A DNA stretch of 64,000 nucleotides, from NCBI GenBank assembly GCA_029204225.1, contig CM055092.1, forward strand, positions 15,448,715-15,512,714. The letters run 5' to 3'. The position numbers and the translations under genes were made by a program. The notes under the pieces were generated by a model, which was not told the origin of the DNA, did no database searches, and was given only the letters and a program-made list of their open reading frames with translations. Within the stretch, counting starts at the first letter, position 1, and each line of letters starts with the position of its first letter. Of the stretch, positions 14,359-26,300 are shown piece by piece. Source of the DNA: Diphasiastrum complanatum. Lineage: Eukaryota > Streptophyta > Lycopodiopsida > Lycopodiales > Lycopodiaceae.

Positions 14359-17300
14359 AGGTTATGGTGTTCAACACCTCTAGGTCTTTCATGATGCGGC
14401 AGGAGCTTCTATGGGATGGTCATCCCCTAGAGGTTGTTGATTCCTATACATATCTAGGAGTACTATTCTCGGGGCCTACGTTCAGCATGAGACACGCAGC
14501 TATTTCACGGGTACGGAAGGGCTATGCCTCACTGATAGATTTGGAGAGACTATGTTTCCGCTCACACATCAGAGATGCGACTAGTAAGTGTCGACTCTTT
14601 GACACTATGGTTGTGCCCTCAGCTATGTATGCTTCCGAGACATGGAGTACGGGTCTGACAGCTACTGATTGGGCATATATCTCCCGGCTCCAGATTCGTT
14701 TGCTCTCACGGATGATACGGGCTAAGCCCTCAGTACCACACCAGATTATCTTGGCGGAGTTCGCGGTCCCCCCCATTCAAATTGAGGCCTTATTCCATAT
14801 TGTGACATTCATACAGAGGGTAGAGGATCTTCAGGACGGGGGTACACATTATGTAGTTGCAGCTTTATCTTCATCCCGGCGCCTACACTCAGAGGGACAC
14901 CTTTTCTCATGGTACTCCCAGTCTTGCCGTCTCCTCTCCACATTGGGTATCCAGATTAGTGATCTACCTGCGGGCACCCACCAGTACATCAGAGGCCTCC
15001 TTTACAAATCATATCTTCATACCACTTGGCAGGGCCCATTGGGGACCAAGAGTGAATTTTATCGTACACACTTTCTATCTCTTGATCCGGCTGGCTGCCC
15101 CATAGTATCTGGTTATTTGCTGAGGAGTATATCACATAGTCTGCAGATAGCGATGGGTCAATTTCGGGTTTCTTCACATCAGCTGGCTATCGAGACTGGC
15201 AGATACAGTGGCACCCCACGAGAGGACCGGATCTGTAGTATGTGTGTTATGCATGAGACTGAGGACGAGTCACATTTCCTCTTCAGATGTCCAGCCTACT
15301 ATGAGATACGGGGGCGGTACTACTGCTTGTTCAGAGAGCACCCAGTTACACTTTCTACCTTGATATCTTATGAGGACCCTAGATGTGTCGCACTTATGAT
15401 CCGAGAGATGTCAGACCTGAGGAGGAGGAGACTAGATGGTACACATTCCCTGACACAGCTGAGCATTGATGAGTGCATATCCCGTCGGAGACAGAGATCC
15501 GAGGTACCCATAGGCAGCGACTCAGATGGAGAGGCCGAGATTCCCGACTCCTTCGTACACCGGCATCAGAGACCATGTCGACAGCCAGAGAGACAGTCAG
15601 TTATTAGATCACAGCCCAGAGCGCCACGGCAGCAGAGATGACACCGACGGCCTATCCAGTGACAGAGGTCCAGGGCACATCTAATCACACCCTCACAGCA
15701 TACCATCCACCATTTCTTTCATGCTGATGGGCATCGTGATATATGATTCCAGGCTATTGGATCCTGACTGGGCCAGCTGTCTTTATGCATTGTATTTGCA
15801 GTTATTTAGTTTTTATAGATGATTGAGCTTTAAGCTCCTATGTGCACACTTGACATGTACCTTTTCTTAGTCCTATGTACCTTAGGGTATTCAAGGACAT
15901 TAATAAAATCTTTCTTTCTTTCTTTCTTTCTCTCTCTCTCTCTCTCTCTGCTCGTGACATCAACAATCTAGAATCTGAACTCATTCACACCAGTGACTCT
16001 CTTTACCCCATTCTCTCCAACCTCTTTAACCAAGCAATGATCCATGGTTTCCCTTTGTCCTGTTACCCGAATGTTAGCTATCATGTCCATAAAGGAGGTG
16101 ATCCAATGAGAACAGACAATTATTGTACTATCATGATTACACGTTATGGCTAAGGTTTATGGTTCCATCCTTCAGTCAACTATGAGCAATAAAGCAAGAT
16201 CTCACACCTCCAAGATTTGGGACAGGCTGGTTTCAAGAATGACTATTCTACATCATACCATATTTTCACATTAAGATCTATCATTAAGGAGGCTAGATCC
16301 AAATGTGAGAGTTTGTTGCTGCTTTGTATACTTCAAAAAGGCCTTTGATTCTATTTTGAGATACTTGCTTATCCAAAGATTGCAAGAGCTCAGTTTCCAC
16401 TCTAACACCATTTTGGCAGTCATGACCCTTTACGAGAGAGTATTTGAGTGTTTTAGGTCAGAGGAGGGTATCTCTCTACAAGTGGGTTGTTACAACTCCC
16501 CAGATCTCCGATTGCCTTGAAGGTTGACGCACACCCCATACCAGTGACGACGAACCGTATCCGCCCATCCATAGGGTCACTGCCGACCCACCCCCATGCA
16601 CTGGAGCTATCAACATCCTCATGCCTGGTCAAGCCTCCAACGATAGCAGGTGTCCCATACCACCAACCATCACCCTTGGCTCTCCCTAGCTCATCTCCTG
16701 GCCTAGAGATACATCCTGGCTACTGCACATGCTCTCCATCCACCAACTCCCGGGTAGACTGAGTGAATGGCAAAAGGGAAGCCCCACCACTATATAGGCA
16801 TAGCATAGTGGGTCCCATCAAGCACGGTCCCGTCGGCGACACGTGACCACCTAGGATGGTGATGCGTGGCACCAAAACATGTCAATAACGACAAACCTGC
16901 GCCCTACCCCTTGCGAGGCCGTCACTGAAGGCCGTACTGTTATGGTACATAACATTCCCTCCCCCATAAAAACTTTCTTCTATGGGAGAAAACCAGGGAA
17001 TCTAAGTCTCAAATCGTCTTCCTTCTCCCAAGTGTCCTCATCATCTGACTTACCCAAGATGCTCTCAACCTAAACGTACTATGAAGGGGCCGAGCCTAAA
17101 AATTTTGGAAAGCCGAACCGGGCAGAATGGCTTGTGCCCGGTGCTTTCCATTGCGTAATGGATACTTTCAACTTTGAAATTTTTCACATGAAACATAATG
17201 GGCATTTTGACTTTTTTGACCACTCTGACGCAGCAAAGTGGCAGCCTCTGACGCCTAACACGCGGACTGGAATGCGCAGCAAAAAAAAAATTTAGAAACA

Positions 17301-20300
17301 AATGCCTATTCTACTTTTTAATTTATTCAGAAAGTGGGCATAATAGGCACAAAGTATCCATTATGTTCTACCTTTCCAACGAATCTGATGTTCAGAAATC
17401 AAACAATTTAGGGGAATGAGGCTGAAAGCTGTACAAGAGCATACAAGGACTAAATCCGGTGGCATAATGCTTCATACTTTTGTATAAGAACTCAACCATT
17501 GGGAGGTACTTGTCCCAATTTGATTGTCGCCTGGAAACATATGCGCGAAGCATATCTTCCATCAACTGGTTGACACGTTCGGTCTGACCATCGATTTATG
17601 GGTGATCCGTAGACGAAAGACTCTCAAAGACTGCCTGCCAGAACTCGCCAGTGAACTTGGAATCACGGTCACTAACAATATCGTTCGGCAAACCATACAA
17701 CCTGAACAGCTTTTCAACGTAAAGTTGAGCAAGTTCTGAAGCTTTGACAATAGTTTTTGTTGGAATAAATTGCGCCATTTTGGTAAGCTTGTCGACTACT
17801 ACCCAAATGGCATCGTGACCCTTACCAGACTTGGGAAGTCCGATTATACTTTCCCACTTCTTGCTGGGAATTTCCAACGAATGTAACAGACCAGCTGCTT
17901 TGAGTCTTTCCGCTTGTTCACACCTTTGAACATAAGCCTCCACATGACCCTTCATTTTTGGCCAATAAAATTCTCTTTTAACAAGGTCAAGTGTTCTTTG
18001 TATACCAGGGTGACCCGCACTAGGGCTATCTTGACACTCATGCAAGATTTGGGCCCTAATGTCCACGATGTCTGGCACACATATTTTTCCTCTACGGGAT
18101 AGTAAACCCTTCCTAATGGAATACTCGTCAAGTATCTTCTCTTCGCGTGACTTCTTGGAATCCTGCTTTCCAAGATTATTTATCAAAATAAATTCCTGCC
18201 AGGACTTCTTGCCATATACGACCGAAAAACACATCGGTCCGACAAAGGTCTCGCAAAGTAAGATACAATATTGGAACTCACCAAAGCATAACTGATTAAC
18301 CTCTCCAATCTGGCTCAAAGCATCAGCGACACAATTTGACGTACCATGATGGTACTTAATGTCGAATTCGAACTCCTGAATGAGTTCCGACCAACGGGCC
18401 TTACGACCCCCAAGGTCCGAGGCATCACAAATAAACTTAAGAGACTCGTGATCCGTCATAACCACGAATTTAAATCCGTACACATAATGTCTCCAGATCT
18501 TTATCGCGTGGATGACAACAAAAAGTTCCTTCTCATAAGTAGAATATCTACTTTGAGCTGGGCCCAACTTCTTGCTTTCGAAAGCCATTGGTCTACCATC
18601 CTGATAAAGAACTGCACCTACCGCATAGTCACTGGCATCCGTTTCCACCAGGAAAGATTTGCTAGGGTCCACTATGTGTAAGACACTAACAACTTCAAAG
18701 CCTCAAAGCTTTGATTAAGTTCATCGGTCTAGCCATTTTATTAAGCTTTTTTCGACACAAAGGCGAATACCACAATCTTTTTTGCCGGCTAATAATATAG
18801 GAGCTCCCCAAGGGGACTTACTGGGTCGGATATGGCCCTTACGTAATAACTCCTCAAGTTGCCTAACAACCTGAAGCGTAATAAAAAACTAGAGGAAAAA
18901 CGGAGAGCAACAGCGTCCAAACTGTCAAAAACTGATAACTATAGCTCAAAAGACCAAGAAAATGAGCTAACTTGAGCTTAGGGAGCACAAACAAGCAACT
19001 TAGAAAAGTGGGGTGAAGAAATAAAAACGTACAATCCTTTACCCCCTCCTCTAAGCTCTTCCCCTTCCTCCATGCAAAAAGGACAAGTGGGGCCGAAGAA
19101 AGGTCCCATTTGTCCCTTCTAGAGTATCTCTACCATGTGGGACCACAAAAAGGTGCCACATGGCCCATGGACTTCAAAGGGATATCAAACTTAACTTAGG
19201 ATTGTCTCCCTCCTCCCATCTCCTACGTACCACAACTCCTCTCCAAGAATTTGGAGAGTTGCAAGTACAGAGAGGGAGGAAAGGTAATACGAACTGCAAG
19301 GACAGATAGGCAAGGACTATTCATGCTTCAATCTTTTAAGCACAAGAATTAGTTTGCAACTTAGAAACTAAGTTTGAACTTAGAGTTTAAGTTTTATTAC
19401 ATTTAACAAAGCTTTTCTTTCAAACCTTTTCTTTTTTTTTAAACCTTAACAACACCTTTCAAGAAAAACTTAAAGTTTTATAATTCGAACTACAAGATAA
19501 AAATTCACCCATCAAAACCAAGATAGCTATAAATTACTCAAACAAACAAGTTTCTTGAAAAGCCATTGCTGGAGAAAAAACAGTTTAAACTAAAACTAAT
19601 TTAGTTTTCAGCCATAGAACACACTCAATCCAAGAATCAGCATGAGACAAGGATTGAAATCATAAATTCTCAGCCACATTCCCAAACTAGAGAATTAAAA
19701 ACCGCAAAGGCATCTAAAGGAACATGTGCACTTTAAAGGCAATCGGCGGCTCTGATACAAAATGTTACAACTCCCTAGATCTCCGATTGCCTTGAAGGTT
19801 GACGCACACCCCATACTAGTGACGACGAACCGTATCTGCCCATCCATAGGGTCACTGTCTGTAATAGATCCTAACACCACAATAGGGCAAACACTAACTG
19901 ATCCACCCAACCTTGCCTACTCCCTGATATAGAGTAAGCCCCTCCTAGCCCAGTGTGAGGACTGGTAGCATGCAACTGCCAAGTGTCGGCCACGTGTCCC
20001 TAGACTGTGTTAGGCCCGCCATGGCTATGGACCGTGTTGGGGCACACTACTCACACTGTCTTGCCCTGTTGGTCGTGTACACTGGACCCGACCCTAACTG
20101 TGGTATCTGACCTATCTGTGTTCTCTAGGGTTCGGCACTGGTCACAAGCTCATAACACTCCCTCCCCCTTAAGAACCGTCTTGGTCCTCTAAGACAAAGT
20201 CTGGAAAAATCTTGCGAAGGACGCTGCCTCTTTCCCAAGTGGCATTCTCAACAGGCTGATCATTCCACTTGACCAGATATTCTCGGTATAGAGTATGACG

Positions 20301-23300
20301 AGTCTGCGTCTCTCTACTATCAAGAATCTCCTCTGGTTCATGTGGAGGTTGCTGAGGATCCAATGGGAGAACTAGAACACTATCCCCTACCAGATATTCT
20401 GATCTGGTTAAGGCTTTTCGTAGCTGACTTACATGAAAGACTGGAAAAACCTTACTACTGTGTGGGAGTTCTAGTTCATAGGTGACCTCACCTAGTCTCC
20501 TACTGATGGTAAAGGGACCACAATACCTTGGAGACAATTAGCACACACTCCTGATTTGAGGGTTTTAGAGTCAACTGGGACTCTTAAGTAGACTTTCTCA
20601 CCAGCGGAGAACTGCACATCCCGTCTGTGTGGATCTGCATAATGCCTAGCTCGATCCTAGGACTGCCTAATGCTACGCTTAGCATGTTCTATCATATGGT
20701 TTAGGTCCTCTAAAAAGTTTCTGGCTGCTTCAACTTTTTCTTGTTTAAACCCTACAGCTGTGGGTGAGCGTGGCTGAAAACCGTACATCAGCATAAATGG
20801 GTTGTATCCCGTAGCTGAATGTTTGGTATTGTTGCAAGCAAACTCTAATATCGAGAAATACTCCTCCCAATTAGTTTGCTTCTTGCTGACGTATGCACGA
20901 AGCATATCCTCCAGCACCTGATTTACCCTCTCTGTTTGACCGTCCGTCTGTGGATGGTCGGTGGTACTCATATTAAGTTTAGTATTGAGATGATGGAATA
21001 CTGCCCTCCAAAAATTCCCACTAAACTTACTGTCCCGGTCGCTGACTATGCCGGAAGGTAGACCGTACAATTTAAATAGCCCGTCTACAAACAACCTCGC
21101 TAACTCTGGAGCTCTAACGATTGTTTTTGTCGGAATAAAATGAGCCATTTTGGTCAGATGGTCAACTGTGACCCATATAGCGTATTACCCTTTTGGGTTT
21201 TAGGCAGGCCTACTATAAAATCCATGGAGATACTCTCCCATTTACCAGCTGGTATATCTAAGGGCTGCAACAACCCTCCTGCCTTTAAACGCTCTGCTTT
21301 GTTTACTTGACATTTCTGGCAACTGGTTACATACTGTTGGATGTCCTTTTTCATATTGGGCCAGAAAAATTGCCTACGAAGAAGCTCATAGGTCTTCTGT
21401 ATGCCTGGGTGTCCCGCACTAGGATTGTCATGACATTCATATAGGACCTGCTTCCTATAATCCTCTGTATTGGGGGACACATACTCTATCTCTATAGAGC
21501 AAGTACTCATCTTGAATGGAATACAGTTTCCATTTGAAACCTTGAGTCAATTGACCCTCAACCACTGGGGTTTGCAAACTTGGGTAATACAGGTTCAGAA
21601 TCCTCAACGTCATCTGACGACGTATACTCGGACTCACCATCATCCTCAACGGAAGCTGCCGTATTCTTGGATGAACTGGCACCAGCCTCGAGAACTGGTT
21701 CTGGAGTCTGTAACTGTTTGCTCTGGACTGAGTTCCAGATAGTAGAGAAGAATGCATCATGCTGGCACTTTCCCTCTCAAGGACTCGAGTAACTCATTAC
21801 GAATTTGAGTAAAACTCAGCTCGTTTATCATAGGCATTCTGCTAAGGGCATCTGCTACTGTATTGAATTTCCCCCGTCTATATCTGATAGACATATCAAA
21901 CTCTTGCATCAACTCTGCCCAACGAGCTTTCCGACCTCTAAGCTCAAGTTGATTGCAAAGGTATCTGAGACTTTCATGTCCTGTCAAGACCTCAAAGTTG
22001 GCACCATACAAATAATGCCTCCAAGTCTTAAGGGCATGGACTATAGAAAAGAGTTCCTTTTCATAGGCATTGTACCTAGTCTGAGCTGGCTTGAGATTTT
22101 TACTCTCGAACGCAACTAGTCGTCCACCCCGAGTTAGCACAGCACCAACTGCAAAGTCGCTAGCATCTGTTTTGACCATAAATGGCTGATTGGGGTCGAC
22201 GACTTTTAAAACTAGTGCTGTAGCTAAGGCTGTTTTGAGCATCAAAGCTCTCCTGCTGTGCGAACTCCCAAATGAACTCCTTTCCCTTCCCCTTAAGAAG
22301 ATTTGTCATGGGAACTGCTATCTAAGCATATTCTGTAATATCCCGCCAAACCAAGAAAGATCTGAAGTTCCAAAATATTCTGAGGTCTTAGCCAACTGAG
22401 TATGGCTTTAACCTTGTTCAGGTCCATCTTAATCCCATCTGACGAGATAATGTGACCCAAATATGCTACTTCTTCAACGAAGAATTCACACTTGGATTGT
22501 TTAGCATAAAGCTTATGCTTTCTGAGCAGTCGAAACACCTTTCTGAGGTGTTTTAGATGCTCCTTCCTCGTTTTGTTGTAGACGAGGATGTCATCTAAAA
22601 ATACGACTACAATATTACCCAAGTATGGTCTGAGGACATTGTTCATCAAGGTCATAAAGGTAGTTGGAGCATTTGTGAGCCCAAATGGCATCACCTTTAA
22701 CTCATAGTGACTGTGACGAGTCCTAAAAGCTGTTTTCGAGACATCCTCCGATTTTATACGTTGATGATATCCCGATCTGAGGTCTATTTTACTGAAAAAC
22801 TTAGCCCCGTCGAGTTGATCAAACAACTCGCCTGCCCGAGGCATAGGATACACTCTACTTCCCTGAATTTGATGGCAAAAATCAAAGATGAAGGCTGGAA
22901 ATGCACCGTTGGACCTGCTCTAGAAATTTTAACTAATTTTTATCTGAAAAGCAAGCGTTTCTACAAACTTCTGATCGGTAGAAAGCTATTCCTACAACGC
23001 TGGCCCTGCTCCTCTAATTTCTGAGAATCTGAGAGAATTTTTCTATCTTCTGATAGCTTTCTCTACTGCTGCTACTAAGCTCCCAAAGATGAAGATGGCT
23101 CTGATACCAGTGTAATAGATCCTAACACCACAGTAGGGCAAACACTAACTGATCCACCCAACCTTGCCTACTCCCTGATATAGAGTAAGCCCCTCCTAGC
23201 CCAGTGTGAGGACTGGTAGCATGCAACTGCCAAGTGTCGGCCACGTGTCACTGACGTGGCCGACACTTGGGGCCTTGTCTTGCTAATAGGGTCCCTAGAC

Positions 23301-26300
23301 TGTGTTAGGTCCGCCATGGCTATGGACCGTGCTGGGGCACACTACTCTCACTGTCTTGCCCTGTTGGTCGTGTACACTGGACACGACCCTGACTGTGGTA
23401 TCTGACCTATCTGTGTTCTCTAGGGTTCGGCACTGGTCACGAGCTCGTAACACTATCGTCCCACCCCCATGCACTGGAGCTGTCGACATCCTCAAGCCTA
23501 GTCAAGCCTCCGATGATAACAGGTGTCCCATACCACCAGCCATCGCCCTTGGCTCTCCCTAGCACTCATCTCCTGGACTGGAGATACATCTTGGCTACTG
23601 CACGTGCTACCAGTGGTTTCTTACTAGGCAAATGTATTCTTCTCAGAGTTCGTTTGCCCGTCGATGTTCCAGTAGATGTACGACCCATTTATTCTTCAAG
23701 GCGATCATGTTACACGTCTTAGATGGCCATGCCCATGTCTATGGCTTCATTGATGATATATTTGTGGAGCCAAACCTTGTTGGTCCTATATGGCACTCTT
23801 AGTCTACCTACCTTCCAGTAAATGCATTTGACCCAATTCTTGCAGTTGATGTTTGACACTCATGGGCTGTTCCTCGGGCATTTCTTGGATCATTCGCCTA
23901 GCCTAAGTTTGCAATCATTCCATTTTCTAGTGCAAAGTTTTGACATATTTGAATAGTTCATACAACTTGAGTTCCATTCTCTATTGCTCATGTTTGGTCT
24001 ATTAGCAATAGCCACCTTCATCCTGGTTCAACATTTCTGTTCCAAAATCGGTGCTTTGGTTTTCACACTAGCCCTTTCATGTGGCACTCCCGGTGTATCA
24101 GAGTGGCTTGGGATCTCCTTATGTGCTTCTCTCCAGATTCACTAGTTGGCATGGTACATTACCCCTTGTTTCCTTTGTATACCTATTACCAATGTATAGC
24201 AACAATCTCTATATATTAACAAATTGTTCTTTCTACTCTTGTATTTCTTCTAGCAAGTGGGATTCCTGGAGTCCCCCTCTTTGGCATTCTTGATCTTTCA
24301 TAATGACGAAACTGTATTCGTATCGAGGCTATATGACCTTTGGAGCTTCTTAATATCAAATAAGATATGCAAGCATACATAATGGATACACACGATCTAA
24401 ACTGCAAAAAGTTCTCCAGAGATAGTGCTCCCTGCCATGTGTTCATACAATAGGCTCTCTTTGTCACAAGTGAAATAGTCGTTTTTATTCTTGTCAAGTT
24501 CCCAGATAGTGTTGCTTTCACTTCTGATGGGCCTTGGTATATTGCAAGTAAAATTTTTGCGAGTTTGCAAGTTTCTTTCTTGCTATGATTCAACAAAAAG
24601 ATAGCACATGGTGTGCTACCTTTTGTTTGCCACTACTTGAATCTCTATTATTAAGAATTTGTGGTTTGGTACATGGCTAAAAATCCCACAACTAAGAAAA
24701 TTTTGAGATTAAAAATTTAATTTTAGCCTCCAAAGGTAAAAAAAATTTCAAGCTGTTTTGCTATGCACACCGGCACACCACCTTTGGAGGCTGCAAAAAA
24801 AATTTCCTATCGTCGGCATGCTATCTTTGAAGCCTACAATATTCTTTGTAGCCTCCAAAGGTAAATTTTTTTTTTTCAAGCTGTTTTGCTATGCCCACTG
24901 GCGTGCCACCTTTGGAGGCTGCAGATTTTTTTTTTCCTGTTTCACTTAGCATGCCATGCTATCTTTGAAGGCTGTAATTCTTTTTTTTCTAGCTATTTCA
25001 CTTAGCACGTCGACGTGCTATGTTTGGAGGCTACAAAAAATATTTTCAAGTAATGTTTTAACTCAAAATTTGGTTCTCAAATGTGTCAAAATACCTTTTT
25101 TATATTTTATAAATTGAATTTTTAAACCTATCAAACCTACAATGTATCCACAAAAATATGATGTAATACCTTAAAAGTGGATATTGTTCATGACAATAAT
25201 AGTTTGATACCTAAATTGCCACATAGACTACACAATTTGGTACTTGCATTATCTCATAGACTATATAATTTGTTTTAAATGAGAAAGTCGTGTGGTTGTG
25301 AATGATTCACATGATACAGTGGCTCATGCATCCAGGCCTTTTGTGATATTGGAAAATGAAAAACCAATTTTAATACATGACAAAAAAGAAAAAAAATGAA
25401 AGTGGACACAATACCATAGAAGGAAAATGTGCTAGAGATTGTCTTAACACTTTTCAAGAGACATTGAGGGGATTATTAGTAGTACAGAGTGGAGACAACC
25501 AATGTACATTGAGGTCCTCATAAGCGACGTGTTTTTTTACATTGAAATCCATTAAAATTCTTGCATCTAGTTAATATCTTCTTGTAGCTAGAGACAGAAT
25601 GCAGCTAATATTACATGGCACGCCATGTGCTACATAATTGGTGAACCATGGATAGAATGAAACTCGCAAAAAATTTACTCGCATATTGTCAAAACGCACT
25701 TCTGATTAGTGCAATATATTTGCCGTCAAAATAACTAAAGCCCCATCCTCAAACACCTTCTGAAACATCATCTATATAGATGATTCCAACGATTCAAAAC
25801 ATCCCCATCTTGCACATAGTAGTGCAGCCTAGTTCTGCTTCTTCCAGCGGCAATTTCAGAGTCTATAAATTTGAAAAATCAGACTTGCTTGGTCGGGGAG
25901 AAACAGAGCATCCAGAAGTCCAGGTCAAAGTGTATCTCCAAAGAAGCAACAATTCCGATCTTTATGCCCTTATGAGCAGAAAAACTGGGACCATTAAGCA
26001 TCAGCTTGATATTCCTGTGGTTTTGCAACAAAACAGTTTAACAAAACTCTCTGCTCTTACAGCAAGTAGCCAGTATATCCAACAATTGGAGCTTCTGTCA
26101 AGCCACTGATTGATTATCTTCTCCATGTAATCGCCTTCAGCCGGCTGATGATGAGGGTGGCAGATCCAACGAGGTAGGGTTGCATGACTGACGAAAGTGC
26201 ACCCATTCTGTGAATTGACAGTTAAACTTCATATTGACTTGGTGTTGTATATCAGCACGACATGGTTGCAATTGGTAGTAAATGCACCTCACTGAAGAGA

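Larger units (their letters stand above)
19860..23452 (-). mobile_element. Gypsy-2: shorter copy of the Gypsy-1 chromovirus, nested in Gypsy-3 LTR
   Basis: A 3,593-bp copy with LTRs 19860-20157 and 23111-23452 and flanks CTGTC/CTATC (5 bp, one mismatch). Primer site TGGTATCAGAGCC is at 23109-23097 on the minus strand. Gag, zinc knuckle and protease are deleted; RT, RNase H, integrase and chromodomain remain with frameshifts. The left LTR lacks about 45-60 bp, and CpG sites in its end palindrome have decayed. It is older than Gypsy-1 and cannot act alone. Confidence 0.93.
16488..23611 (-). mobile_element. Gypsy-3: internally deleted Ty3/gypsy element, host of Gypsy-2
   Basis: Minus orientation. 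Left LTR 16488-16954; right LTR 19763-19859 continuing at 23453-23611 after the nested Gypsy-2, then truncated. The primer-site variant TTGTATCAGAGCC (19760-19748, minus) is beside the right LTR. Only an RT N-terminal scrap, RNase H, integrase and a chromodomain remnant survive; gag, protease and most of RT are deleted. LTR copies show several CpG-type differences, so it is older than Gypsy-2. Confidence 0.88.

Noticed and set aside
24725-25035. CRISPR-like spaced repeats
   Set aside because: Only two good units, each an inverted repeat with unequal spacing, in a plant nuclear intron; not a CRISPR array.
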